The notes under the pieces were generated by a model. That model had not been told where the DNA came from. It saw only the letters and a list, made by a program, of their open reading frames with translations, and did not search any database. A stretch of DNA of 64,000 bases, from contig NZ_VEIY01000010.1 in the NCBI RefSeq assembly GCF_007680845.1, positions 1 to 64,000 on the forward strand, in the 5' to 3' direction. The translations under genes and the position numbers were made by a program. The DNA comes from Curtobacterium pusillum. GTDB lineage: Bacteria > Actinomycetota > Actinomycetes > Actinomycetales > Microbacteriaceae. Shown here piece by piece: positions 9,461-17,900 of the stretch (positions are counted from its first letter, which is position 1; each line of letters starts with the position of its first letter).

Positions 9461-9494
9461 GGACCCATCGTGCTCGTCCCGGCGGGCGGAGGGC

Positions 9495-10013
9495 TCAGAT
9501 CTGCGCCGGCGTCCGCGCCGGGGTCGCGAGCAGTCGGACGCTCGCCGCCCGCTGGCCGCGGTCGGCGGCGGACTGCGCCACCGCGACCACCGCCCAGACG
9601 ACGGCGAACCACCAGTCGTCCGGCCGGCCGGACACCGCGACCGCACCCCACAGCACGGCGAGCGCGACCGCTCCCCACGCGCTGATCCGTCTGCGCAGGA
9701 GTTCGCCCGCGAACCGCTGCACGCGAGGACGCCACACCGCGTCCGGGACGTCCCCGGGGACGCGGCCCGCACGGACCCACTGCCGGGTGGCCCGGACGGC
9801 CGCACGTCCGCCGCGACTCCACCACGCCCGCAGCTGCAGCACGGGCAGCACGACCACCAGTGCGAGCGCGATGACCACGGCAGCCGTCCACGGGTGCGGG
9901 GCGGGACCGAGCAGCGTGACGGCGAACGGCCCGAGGCCGCCGAGTGCGGCCAGCCCGGCGAGTCGCCACCACCCGGCCGCGTCCATCCGGTCGTCCTCGA
10001 CTGCGTCGTCCAT
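9495..10013 (-). CDS. Hypothetical integral membrane protein
   Basis: A 172-residue protein with about four hydrophobic segments in two pairs (near residues 12-60 and 118-150), separated by an Arg-rich loop. No family recognised. Start ATG 10013 has a strong GGGGGAGGG ribosome site 7 bases upstream; an alternative GTG 24 bases earlier would bury it. It is the first gene of the minus-strand unit running through the SDR into ligD and is transcribed divergently from ku across a 112-base region. Confidence 0.75.
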   Translation of the reverse strand: MDDAVEDDRMDAAGWWRLAGLAALGGLGPFAVTLLGPAPHPWTAAVVIALALVVVLPVLQLRAWWSRGGRAAVRATRQWVRAGRVPGDVPDAVWRPRVQRFAGELLRRRISAWGAVALAVLWGAVAVSGRPDDWWFAVVWAVVAVAQSAADRGQRAASVRLLATPARTPAQI

Positions 10014-10125
10014 GCGAGCCCTCCCCCGGTTCGTCACCGCACGCTACGCCCGTCCGGACCGCCGCACACCTGCCGATCCGCCCCGAACTGGGACAGGCCC
10101 GGGCGCACGCGGGCATCATGTGCGC

Positions 10126-11124
10126 ATGAGGTCGATCTGGAAGGGCTCCATCGCGTTCGGGCTCGTCAACGTGCCGATCAAGGTCTACGCGGCCACCGAG
10201 ACGCACGACGTCTCGCTGCACCAGGTGCACGACGAGGACAAGGGCCGCATCCGCTACAAGCGCGTCTGCGAGTTCGGCCACGAGGTCGAGTACGCCGACA
10301 TCCAGCGCGCGTACGACGACGGCGACAAGACCGTCGTGCTCACCTCGGACGACTTCAAGAAGCTCCCCGAGGAGCAGTCCCACGAGATCGAGGTGCTCGA
10401 GTTCGTGCCCGTCGAGCAGGTCGACCCGATGATGTTCGAGAAGTCGTACTACCTCGAGCCGGACTCCCGCTCCCCCAAAGCGTACGTCCTGCTCCGGGAG
10501 ACCCTGGCGAAGACCGACCGGCTGGCGATCGTCCAGTTCACCCTCCGGCAGAAGACCCGGCTCGGGGTCCTCCGCGTCAACGACGACGTCATCCTGCTGC
10601 AGGGACTGCTCTGGGGCGACGAGGTGCGGGCCGCGGACTTCAAGAGCCTCGACGCGTCGGTCAAGGTGAGTGCGACCGAACTGAGGATGTCGTCGTCGCT
10701 CGTCGACAGCATGTCCACCGACTTCGACCCCGACCGCTACACCGACGCCTACCAGGAGGAGCTGCAGCAGCTCATCGACGCCAAGCTCGAGGCCGGCGAC
10801 GACGTGGACACCGAGAAGACCTTCGGCGAGCGCGCCGACGACGACGAGGACGAGGGCGGGGACGTCATCGACCTGATGGCTGCGCTGCGTGCGTCGGTGG
10901 ACAAGAAGCGGTCTGGAGGCACGGGGTCGCGTTCCGGCAGCGGGTCCGGTTCCCGTTCCGGTTCCGGGTCCGACGATGCACCGAAGAAGGCGGCCGCCGC
11001 GAAGAAGGCACCGGCCGCGTCGGCGAAGAAGGCGACGACCGCGAAGAAGACGCCCGCCGCGTCGGCGAAGAAGCCCGCCGCGAAGGCCCCGGCGAAGACC
11101 CCGGCGAAGAAGCGGGCCAGCTAG
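10126..11124 (+). CDS. ku: DNA end-binding protein Ku
   Basis: Bacterial Ku homodimer subunit that encircles broken DNA ends and recruits LigD. The first 250 of 332 residues are the Ku core (MRSIWKGSIAFGLVNVPIKV, EKSYYLEPD, LIDAKLEAGDD). The last 80 are a low-complexity basic tail with a Ser/Gly/Arg patch and repeated AKK/APAK units, as in actinobacterial Ku proteins where the Lys-rich tail contacts DNA and tunes end joining. Start ATG 10126. Its stop codon TAG shares the palindrome CTAG with the stop of the convergent DUF6328 gene. Divergent neighbour of the ligD unit. Confidence 0.97.
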   Translation: MRSIWKGSIAFGLVNVPIKVYAATETHDVSLHQVHDEDKGRIRYKRVCEFGHEVEYADIQRAYDDGDKTVVLTSDDFKKLPEEQSHEIEVLEFVPVEQVDPMMFEKSYYLEPDSRSPKAYVLLRETLAKTDRLAIVQFTLRQKTRLGVLRVNDDVILLQGLLWGDEVRAADFKSLDASVKVSATELRMSSSLVDSMSTDFDPDRYTDAYQEELQQLIDAKLEAGDDVDTEKTFGERADDDEDEGGDVIDLMAALRASVDKKRSGGTGSRSGSGSGSRSGSGSDDAPKKAAAAKKAPAASAKKATTAKKTPAASAKKPAAKAPAKTPAKKRAS

Positions 11125-11612
11125 CCGTCCCGGCTCGTCCGGCGGAGGGCGAGCGGGATCGACACCCACAGTCCGGCCGTCGCGAGGAACACCGCGACCC
11201 CGCCGATCACCCCGCCCACGTCACCGACGACGACGTCGAACACGAACAGCACGGTGCCGGCGAACAACAGTGCGCTCGCGATGAGCGCGGCGATGAGGAT
11301 GACGTTCCCGACCCGCACGAGGTCGTGCTTCTGCCGCTGCCGGAACACGAGCCGGTGCGACGCGACCGCGGACAGCGCCACGATCGTGACCACCACCGCG
11401 AGCACGACGAGGGCCAGGTAGACAGCGCGCTCGCCGCTGCTGAGCGTCGTGAACCGCTGCTGGAACGGGAGCGTCAGGAGGAACCCGGCGAGGATCTGCG
11501 TCCCGGTCTGCACGATCCGGAGCTCCTGCTGGATGTCCGTCCAGTTGCGGTCCCAGCGCTCGGTCGGCGTCTCGTGCCGTCCGCGCTCGGTCTCGCCCTC
11601 CGCCTCGCTCAT
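11121..11612 (-). CDS. DUF6328 family membrane protein
   Basis: A 163-residue four-helix membrane protein. The N terminus RWDRNWTDIQQELRIVQTGTQILAGFLLTLPF and the pattern of four hydrophobic segments match DUF6328, a family of unknown function found in actinobacteria. It is convergent with ku, sharing a CTAG in which the two stop codons interlock. It may modulate or anchor some envelope process, but no role is indicated. Confidence 0.85.
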   Translation of the reverse strand: MSEAEGETERGRHETPTERWDRNWTDIQQELRIVQTGTQILAGFLLTLPFQQRFTTLSSGERAVYLALVVLAVVVTIVALSAVASHRLVFRQRQKHDLVRVGNVILIAALIASALLFAGTVLFVFDVVVGDVGGVIGGVAVFLATAGLWVSIPLALRRTSRDG

Positions 11613-11712
11613 GCCCAGAACCTACCCAGCGCCGCCCGACGGTGCTTCCACGCCCCGGAGTGACACGCGCCGGTGACACGAGCCGGTAACACGGGTCGGC
11701 GAGACTGGGGAC

Positions 11713-12348
11713 ATGACTCCAGAAGAGCCTGGGGCCGCGTCGACGCCACGAGCGCTCAGCGGCCCACCCGTCACCGTGTCCATCACCCGCCTCGTCGAAC
11801 CCGAGCGCATCCCGGACGTCACCCGGTGGGTGCAGTCGGGCGTGAACCTCGCGAACCGCTACCCGGGCTTCCTCGGCTCGGGGTGGGTCCGGTCGCACGC
11901 GACGAGCCGCGAGTGGCACATGCTCTACCGGTTCGCCGACCACGACTCCCTCGCGACGTGGGAGAACTCCGACGACCGGCTGCGGTGGCTCGACCTCGGT
12001 CGCGACCTCGTGGTGGAGTCCCGCGTCGAGAAGCGCACCGGCATCGAGGGCTGGTTCGACGCCCCGCAGGACGCCCCGGCGTCGAGCGCTCCACCGCGGT
12101 GGAAGCAGGCGGTGAGCATCTGGCTCGGGTTCTTTCCGGTGAACCTCGTGTTCACGGTCCTCGTCGGGGTGCTCGTCCCGTCGTTCGGGCACCTGCCGGC
12201 GCTGCCGCGGGTGCTGATCACGACCGTCGTGCTCACGCCGATCATGACGTTCTGGGTGCTGCCGTTCGTCACGCGGATGATCCGTCCGTGGCTGCTGGCA
12301 CCGCCCCGCGCCCCTCGGGAGCCTGCGGAGTCCCGCCCGGGCGGCTGA
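11713..12348 (+). CDS. Antibiotic biosynthesis monooxygenase-domain membrane protein
   Basis: A 211-residue protein with an N-terminal ABM (dimeric alpha/beta barrel) domain at about 20-110 (VTVSITRLVEPERIPDVTRW, NRYPGFLGSGWVRS, WHMLYRFAD) and two C-terminal transmembrane helices (about 130-150 and 160-180, IWLGFFPVNLVFTVLVG and LITTVVLTPIMTFWVLPF). Several actinobacterial and proteobacterial proteins share this ABM plus 2-TM form; the reaction is unknown. It converges with the ROK kinase gene, only three bases separating the stops. Confidence 0.85.
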   Translation: MTPEEPGAASTPRALSGPPVTVSITRLVEPERIPDVTRWVQSGVNLANRYPGFLGSGWVRSHATSREWHMLYRFADHDSLATWENSDDRLRWLDLGRDLVVESRVEKRTGIEGWFDAPQDAPASSAPPRWKQAVSIWLGFFPVNLVFTVLVGVLVPSFGHLPALPRVLITTVVLTPIMTFWVLPFVTRMIRPWLLAPPRAPREPAESRPGG

Positions 12349-12351
12349 CGC

Positions 12352-13281
12352 TCACGCCGGTCGGACGGGACTCGGTGCGATCGACATCGCTGCCCCGACC
12401 GCTCCGGCGTCGTCTCCGAGCGCAGCCGCGCGGAGCTCGACCTCGACGTGGTAGTCCTCCGACCGGGCCAGTGCCCGGTGGAGGTCCTCGCGGATGAGCG
12501 GCAGGCAGATCGCCGCGCTGCCGCCGATGACGGTGACCCGCGGTTGCCAGAGCGTGTGGAGTGCTGCGAGTCCGCGACCGACCGCGACCGCGTAGTCACG
12601 GAACACGGCGCGGACGCGCTCGTCGTCCGCCGCGATCGCCATCGCGTCGGCGATGAGCCCCGGTCCGGTCTCCGCGCCGCCCAGAGCCTCGCTCAACCGC
12701 TGCTGCAGCGTGGTGCGGGAGGCCGCCTGCTCGAAGCACCCGGTCAGTCCGCAGTAGCACCGCTCGGGGTCGCTCGTGATCGGGATGTGGCCGCCCTCCG
12801 GGTGTGCCCCGTGTGCACCGCGCACCGGCTGCCCGTCGACGAGCATGGCCACGCCGACCCCGGTGCCGAGGGTCACCATGAGGAACCGGTCGGCCGGCCC
12901 GCTGATCGTGCTGAGTTCGCCGTACGCGGCGGCGACGGCGTCGTTGTCGATGCCGACCGGGACCCCCAGTCGATCGTGGAGCGCGGCGACGACCGGGAAC
13001 CCGGTGAACCACGGCAGTGTCGCCCCGTTGTGGATCACACCGGCCTCGACGTCGACCGGACCGCTCGCCCCGATGCCGACCGCGGTGAGCTCCGCGCCGG
13101 CTGGGACGACCTCCCGGATGAGCTGCGCGAGCCGGTCTGCCCGCTCGGCCTCGGTCCCGGCGCCGAGCTCGGCGCTCCGGACGTCACGCGACGCGACGAC
13201 CCGGCCGTCGACGACCCCGACCGCTCGCGACCCGGTGCCGCCCAGGTCGACCCCGACCCGGCAGGGAGCGAGGGCGTTCAC
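12352..13281 (-). CDS. ROK family sugar kinase
   Basis: A 309-residue ATP-dependent sugar kinase of the ROK family (glucokinase, N-acetylglucosamine or N-acetylmannosamine kinase types). The N-terminal phosphate loop is VGVDLGGTGSRAVGVV, the sugar site includes PEGGHIPI, and the zinc-binding ROK motif CYCGLTGCFEQAAS is intact. There is no N-terminal helix-turn-helix, so it is an enzyme, not a repressor. GTG 13281 overlaps the SIS gene stop by GTGA. It is last in the DeoR-controlled sugar unit and probably phosphorylates the imported sugar before or after the SIS enzyme acts. Confidence 0.9.
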   Translation of the reverse strand: MNALAPCRVGVDLGGTGSRAVGVVDGRVVASRDVRSAELGAGTEAERADRLAQLIREVVPAGAELTAVGIGASGPVDVEAGVIHNGATLPWFTGFPVVAALHDRLGVPVGIDNDAVAAAYGELSTISGPADRFLMVTLGTGVGVAMLVDGQPVRGAHGAHPEGGHIPITSDPERCYCGLTGCFEQAASRTTLQQRLSEALGGAETGPGLIADAMAIAADDERVRAVFRDYAVAVGRGLAALHTLWQPRVTVIGGSAAICLPLIREDLHRALARSEDYHVEVELRAAALGDDAGAVGAAMSIAPSPVRPA

Positions 13282-14327
13282 AGCGCCGCCGTCACCTTCT
13301 GGCCGAACCGGAACCGACCCGCGACCTCGCCCGTCGCCCGGGCGAAGGCCAGGGTGAGCAGCTGGGTCCGGACGGAACCGACGGCCAGCCGGGCGAGGGC
13401 ACTGTCCCGGTCCGGTGTGGCGAGGAGCGTGGTCCCGGCGTAGGCGCGTGGCCCGACGGTCAGGACCGTCGAACCGGAGGCGGTCAGGTCCCGAGCGAGT
13501 CCGGGGAGGAAGGGGTCGTCCTGGCCGCCCGGACCGAACAGCACCGCCGTGAGCCCGGGACCGGCGAGCTCGTACGGTCCGTGTCGGAACGCACCACCCA
13601 CGAACCCTTCGACCGGCACCTTGCTCGACTCCTTGGTGATGAGTGCGCCGGTGAGCGCCGTGGCGGCGTCGTCGCCGATGCCGATGTACGCGAACCGCGC
13701 GCGCGGCGCGTTCCACGCCTGCTCGGCGAACGCATCGGCGTCCGGCCACTCGGCGAGCAGGTCGGCGACCTCGTCGGCGATGCGACGGATGTCGTCGTCG
13801 ATGGGGCCGACCGCCGCGCCGGTCATCACGGCGAGGGCCCGGTGCTGGGCGGCCAGGGTGTTCAGGTAGCTCTTCGTGCTGACCGTCGCTTCCGGACCGC
13901 TGTGCAGCTCGAGCACCACGTCCGCCATCTCGGCGAGCGGGCTGGTGGTGTCGTCGGTGGTGGCGATGGTCAACGCGGGCTTGTTCGACCCCGAGAGGAC
14001 GTCCCGGAGCGCCGCGACCTCACCGCTGCGCCCGGACTGGGACGTCGCCCACAGCAGGGTGCGGTTGGTCACGCGCTGCGGCACGTCGAGGAGTTGTCCG
14101 GCATCGAGCCGGACGACGGGCAGTCCCACAGCGCCCAGCGCCCGCTCGATGGGGATCGCGGCGTAGTCCGACGACCCCATGCCGGTCAGGACGATCCGGT
14201 CGTGGTCACGGAGGTCGATGTCTCCGAACGCGCTCGGCAGCGGGGCGTCCGCCTGCCGACGCAGCGCGGCGGGCTGCTCCCGGATGTCGTCGATGTAGGA
14301 GGAGGTCTCGGCGGTGCCGTCGGTCAT
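13278..14327 (-). CDS. Double SIS-domain sugar isomerase/deglycase
   Basis: A 349-residue protein with two sugar-isomerase (SIS) domains (about 35-165 and 195-330), resembling the isomerase half of glucosamine-6-phosphate synthase and stand-alone AgaS/FrlB-type enzymes. The phosphosugar loop residues appear as GMGSSDYA near 50 and TSQSGRSGEV near 95. No glutaminase domain is present. This class isomerises or deaminates amino-sugar phosphates, or removes amines from fructosamine phosphates. ATG 14327 with GAAGGA upstream. It is followed by the overlapping ROK kinase and preceded by a tandem octamer repeat and the DeoR and porter genes, all on one strand. Confidence 0.88.
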   Translation of the reverse strand: MTDGTAETSSYIDDIREQPAALRRQADAPLPSAFGDIDLRDHDRIVLTGMGSSDYAAIPIERALGAVGLPVVRLDAGQLLDVPQRVTNRTLLWATSQSGRSGEVAALRDVLSGSNKPALTIATTDDTTSPLAEMADVVLELHSGPEATVSTKSYLNTLAAQHRALAVMTGAAVGPIDDDIRRIADEVADLLAEWPDADAFAEQAWNAPRARFAYIGIGDDAATALTGALITKESSKVPVEGFVGGAFRHGPYELAGPGLTAVLFGPGGQDDPFLPGLARDLTASGSTVLTVGPRAYAGTTLLATPDRDSALARLAVGSVRTQLLTLAFARATGEVAGRFRFGQKVTAAL

Positions 14328-14360
14328 GGTGGTTCCTTCGTTCCCGGGTCGTTCCCGGGG

Positions 14361-14392
14361 TGGATCGGTGGATCGGTGGATCGGTGGATCGG
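14361..14392. repeat. Tandem octamer TGGATCGG x4 upstream of the SIS gene
   Basis: Four perfect consecutive TGGATCGG units, preceded by two copies of GTTCCCGGG. The block lies 34-65 bases before the SIS start codon, within the probable leader or promoter, so a change in copy number would change promoter or leader spacing. Confidence 0.85.
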
Positions 14393-14456
14393 CGCAGCGG
14401 CCGCGTTCACGGCGTGCGGGGGAAGGGGAGAGGGGTGAGGGAGGGCGGGCGAGCCG

Positions 14457-15275
14457 TCAGGACCTGACGGGGACCCAGTGGAGCGTCGGACCGTAGGCGG
14501 CGCGGGCCTCGGCGGGCAGGCCGTCGTCGGTGATCACGACGTCGACCTCGTCGAGCGCGCACACGGTTGCCAGCGACCGGCGCCCGAGCTTCGAACTGTC
14601 CGCCACGACCGCCACGCGCTCAGCGGCGGCGAGCATCGCCTGCTTCACCGGGATCTCCACCACGTTGATGTTCGTGATGCCGGCGTCGGGGTCGACACCC
14701 TCGGCGCCGAGGAAGGCCCAGTCGACGTGGAGCCCCTCGACCGCCTGGGTCGCGACGGGGCCGACCAGGGTGAAGACCGTGTCCAGCAGGAGCCCACCGG
14801 TGACGTGCACCTGGTGGACCCCGTGGTTCCGCAGGCACATCGCGACCATGAGGTCGTTCGTGACCACCGTGAGGCCGCGGTGGTCACCGAGCGCAGCAGC
14901 CACCTGGTACGCGGTCGACCCGTTGTCGATCAAGACGGTCTGACCGTCCTGCACGAGCGCCGCGGCCGCGACGCCGATGGCGGTCTTCTCGGCGAGGTGC
15001 TGGGATCGCCGCACCTCGTACGGCGTGTCGATCGTGTCGGCGGGGTCCGCCGGCAACGCTCCCCCGTGCATCCTCCGGATGAGCCCGGCGCGCTCGAGCC
15101 GTTCCATGTCGCGCCGGATGGTGGAGGAGTCCACGTGCAGTGCTGTGGTGAGGTCGACCGCGCGGACGTAGCCGCTGTCGCGCACCTGGTCGAGGATCGC
15201 CTGTCGGCGCTCGGCCGGCGTCTGCGGCATCGACGACCCCCATGAGTGGTGTGCAGGTGCTTCGATCGTAGTCAT
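14457..15275 (-). CDS. DeoR/GlpR family transcriptional regulator
   Basis: A 272-residue repressor-type regulator. The N-terminal winged helix is at about 16-75 (ERRQAILDQVRDSGYVRAVD, then STIRRDMERLERAGLIRRMHG) and the C-terminal DeoR sensor domain is related to ribose-5-phosphate isomerase (VTNDLMVAM, HVTGGLLLD, DSSKLG), which normally binds a sugar phosphate. ATG 15275 overlaps the porter stop as ATGA; an internal ATG at 15230 is also possible. It is encoded between the porter and the SIS/ROK genes, so it probably controls all four through the paired palindromes at 16791-16842. Confidence 0.92.
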   Translation of the reverse strand: MTTIEAPAHHSWGSSMPQTPAERRQAILDQVRDSGYVRAVDLTTALHVDSSTIRRDMERLERAGLIRRMHGGALPADPADTIDTPYEVRRSQHLAEKTAIGVAAAALVQDGQTVLIDNGSTAYQVAAALGDHRGLTVVTNDLMVAMCLRNHGVHQVHVTGGLLLDTVFTLVGPVATQAVEGLHVDWAFLGAEGVDPDAGITNINVVEIPVKQAMLAAAERVAVVADSSKLGRRSLATVCALDEVDVVITDDGLPAEARAAYGPTLHWVPVRS

Positions 15276-16684
15276 GCGCCGACGCGGGTCCCGTCCTCGA
15301 CGGTCGTTGCTGGCGAACCTGCTCGGAAGTGCTCCTCGAGCTCCTCGAGGGTCCGCCCCTTCGTCTCCGGCATGCGGAGGCAGAACACGACGAACACGAG
15401 GCAGACCACCGCGAAGATGGTCATCGTCGCGGGGGCGCCGATCGAGTCGAGCAGCGGGAGCGAGAACACCCCGATGACCAGGTTTGTGGCGAAGATCACG
15501 AACGTGGCCGCCGCTGTCGCCTTGGCGCGGACGTGCAGGGGGAAGATCTCCGAGATCACCACGTAGGCGACGAGGCCGGGGCTCACCGCGTAGACGACGA
15601 TGTAGACCGCGAGGCAGACGAGCGACAGGGTCGCGGTGCTGCTGCTCACCGGCAGGGCGAGCAGGACGGCGAGGGCGGCGAGCGACACGGTCATCCCGAT
15701 CGCACCGACGAGGAGCATCGGCTTCCGCCCGACCCGGTCGACGAGCGCCATGCCCACGGCGGTGAACACGACGTTGATGACGCCGAGCCCGACCGTGGCG
15801 AGCAGGGAGGCGGAGGAGCCCATCCCGACCGACTGCAGGATCTGCGGCGCGAAGTACACGATGAGGTTGATCCCGCACCCGTTCGCGAAGAAGGCGACGA
15901 GGATCCCGACGACGACCATCGGTCGGACCCAACCGCGGAACAGGTCGCGCCACCGACCACGGTGCGCGGACGCGTCCTCGTTGTTCACGGCCTCGATCTC
16001 CTCGAGCTCGTGGGCCACGTCCTGCCGGCCGCGGATGCGTCGGAGCACCCGCAGCGCTGCGTCGCGGCGGCCCTGCACGACGAGCCACCGAGGCGACTCC
16101 GGGATGAGCAGGACACCGAGCGAGAGCAGGACACCGGGGACGGCGGCGAGACCGAGGGACCAGCGCCAGGCCTCGGTCGATGCCAGACCGGCGTTGATGC
16201 CGTACCCGACCAGGATCCCGAGGGTGGTGAGGAGCTGGAAGCCCGCGACGAGCGCGCCCCGGACCCGGGACGGCGCGAGTTCCGCGATGTACACGGGGAC
16301 GAGGACCGAGGCCGCTCCGACGCCCACGCCGACGATCACGCGGCCGGTCATGAGGACCGCCAGGTCCGGTGCGAGCGCGGACACGAGCGCGCCGAGGCTG
16401 AACAGGACCCCTGAGAGCAGGAGGGTCCATCGTCGACCGAAGCGATCGGCGAGCGGGCCGCCGGCGAGGGCGCCGATCGCACCGCCGAGGGTGGATCCGC
16501 TGACGACCGCGCCCTGCAGGAAGGCGCCGAGGTGGAAGTCACCGGCGACGAAGCCTCCGGCACCACCGGAGACACCGATGTCGTAGCCGAAGATGAGGCC
16601 GCCGAGCGTGCTGACGGCGATCGCGATGTACACGTATCCCGTCATGCGGTCGCGTTCGGCGGGAACACGAGGTGTGGGTTGCAT
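15272..16684 (-). CDS. MFS sugar porter
   Basis: A 470-residue, 12-helix sugar:H+ symporter of the major facilitator superfamily. Signatures include DIGVSGGAGGF in helix 1, DRFGRRWTLL after helix 2, PESPRWLV before the central loop, DRVGRKPML after helix 8, and PETKGRTLEELEEHF at the C terminus, all diagnostic of the sugar porter family (XylE, AraE, IolT, GlcP). I chose ATG 16684, with AAGGA 10 bases upstream; ATG 16714 is an alternative. It is first in the unit and overlaps the DeoR gene (ATGA). Two palindromes lie upstream. Substrate not resolvable; hexose, pentose and polyol all remain possible. Confidence 0.92.
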   Translation of the reverse strand: MQPTPRVPAERDRMTGYVYIAIAVSTLGGLIFGYDIGVSGGAGGFVAGDFHLGAFLQGAVVSGSTLGGAIGALAGGPLADRFGRRWTLLLSGVLFSLGALVSALAPDLAVLMTGRVIVGVGVGAASVLVPVYIAELAPSRVRGALVAGFQLLTTLGILVGYGINAGLASTEAWRWSLGLAAVPGVLLSLGVLLIPESPRWLVVQGRRDAALRVLRRIRGRQDVAHELEEIEAVNNEDASAHRGRWRDLFRGWVRPMVVVGILVAFFANGCGINLIVYFAPQILQSVGMGSSASLLATVGLGVINVVFTAVGMALVDRVGRKPMLLVGAIGMTVSLAALAVLLALPVSSSTATLSLVCLAVYIVVYAVSPGLVAYVVISEIFPLHVRAKATAAATFVIFATNLVIGVFSLPLLDSIGAPATMTIFAVVCLVFVVFCLRMPETKGRTLEELEEHFRAGSPATTVEDGTRVGA

Positions 16685-16790
16685 CTGGGGTCGTCCTTGC
16701 CCGGTCACGTTCATGGAGGAGGAGGGACGCTCCCGCAGTGGTCGTCGAGCCGACGGCTGGTGCGAGGAGCGGGGGTGCTCCATGAGTTTC

Positions 16791-16842
16791 TCTGCACGCA
16801 TTCGTGCAGACAAGGGGGCAAGCGTGCGCGTTTTCGCGCACG
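16791..16842. promoter_or_regulatory. Two hairpin-like operators upstream of the sugar operon
   Basis: Two perfect 8-bp-arm inverted repeats with 4-base centres: TCTGCACGCATTCGTGCAGA (16791-16810) and CGTGCGCGTTTTCGCGCACG (16823-16842). Both share a TGCRCG/CGYGCA core, and their centres are 32 bp apart, close to three helical turns. They lie 107-158 bases upstream of the porter start and are the best candidates for DeoR binding. Confidence 0.5.
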
Positions 16843-16913
16843 AACCGGACACACGACGGAAACGATCCGCGACCTAAGATGCGCGGGCCGACGCGCCTCC
16901 GACGGCCGCCGGA

Positions 16914-17855
16914 CTAGGGCGTCCCGAGCACCGACAGTTGGTCGAGCCGCTCGAGGATCACGCCCTCGCGCAGCGCCCACGGGCAGATCTCGAGCGCGTC
17001 GAGGTCGAAGATGTCCAGGCACGCCTCGGCGACGAGCGCCCCCGGGACGACCTGGTGCGCCCGGCTCGCGGACACCCCGGGGAGGGTCGCGAGCTCGGCG
17101 ACCGACATCGTCAACAGGGACGGCAGCTTCCGCCGCAGTTCCGCGCCGTCGAGCACCCGCGGGACGAGCGGACCGGCTCCGGACGGGGCGGCACCGCAGA
17201 TCCGGGCGATCGAGCGGAAGGTCTTCGACGTCGCGACCGCGCGGTCCGGTCGTCCGGTGCGGAGCAGGAGCCCGGCGTCGCGGGCGATCTCCACACGGAT
17301 CTCGTGACGGATCCGCCGGACGTCGTCCTCGGTGGGCCTGCCGGCGGCGAAGTACGTGCGGGCGAGCCGGGCGGCGCCGATCGGCATCGACCACGCCACG
17401 TCGGGCGCCTCGTCGGCACCGCCGGCGACCTCGAGCGACCCGCCTCCGATGTCGAACACCGCGAGCCGTCCGGCCGACCACCCGAACCAGCGCCGGACGG
17501 CGAGGAACGTCAGACGCGCCTCGTCGCCGCCGGACAGCACGGCGAGCTCGACACCGGTGGTCGATTCGACGTGGGCCAGGACGGCCTCGGAGTTCACGGC
17601 GTCACGGACGGCCGAGGTCGCGAACGCGAGCATGTCCTCGCACCCGCGTTCCTCGGCGACCCGGACGGCGTCGGCGACGAACAACGTCAGCGCGTCCACC
17701 CCGCCGGGCGTCACCGCTCCGGAGTCGTCGAGGTGCTCGGCGAGCCGGAGCGGCTGCTTGAACGACGACGCCGGCAGCGGCGCAGCCCCACCGTGGGCGT
17801 CGACCACCAGCAGGTGGCCGGTGTTGGACCCGATGTCGAGGACTCCCACGCGCAT
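16914..17855 (-). CDS. Ppx/GppA family phosphatase
   Basis: A 313-residue actin-fold phosphatase of the exopolyphosphatase / pppGpp pyrophosphatase family, which degrades polyphosphate or converts pppGpp to ppGpp. It shows the N-terminal ATPase loop VGVLDIGSNTGHLLVVD (3-19), FATSAVRDAVN around 80, and the second nucleotide loop FDIGGGSLEVAGG around 140. It has only the short core without the C-terminal HD domain of E. coli Ppx/GppA, as in actinobacterial Ppx1/Ppx2. It stands alone between the sugar and nucleoside operons. Polyphosphate versus pppGpp specificity is not determinable here. Confidence 0.93.
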   Translation of the reverse strand: MRVGVLDIGSNTGHLLVVDAHGGAAPLPASSFKQPLRLAEHLDDSGAVTPGGVDALTLFVADAVRVAEERGCEDMLAFATSAVRDAVNSEAVLAHVESTTGVELAVLSGGDEARLTFLAVRRWFGWSAGRLAVFDIGGGSLEVAGGADEAPDVAWSMPIGAARLARTYFAAGRPTEDDVRRIRHEIRVEIARDAGLLLRTGRPDRAVATSKTFRSIARICGAAPSGAGPLVPRVLDGAELRRKLPSLLTMSVAELATLPGVSASRAHQVVPGALVAEACLDIFDLDALEICPWALREGVILERLDQLSVLGTP

Positions 17856-17900
17856 GGCACCACGCTAGCGGCCCCCGGTGGGCTGGACGGGAGGCACGGT

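Noticed and set aside
5321..14392. Short tandem repeats (CCTGA x4, TGGATCGG x4) as possible CRISPR remnants
   Set aside because: No spacer-repeat alternation, repeat units far too short and no cas genes in the window.
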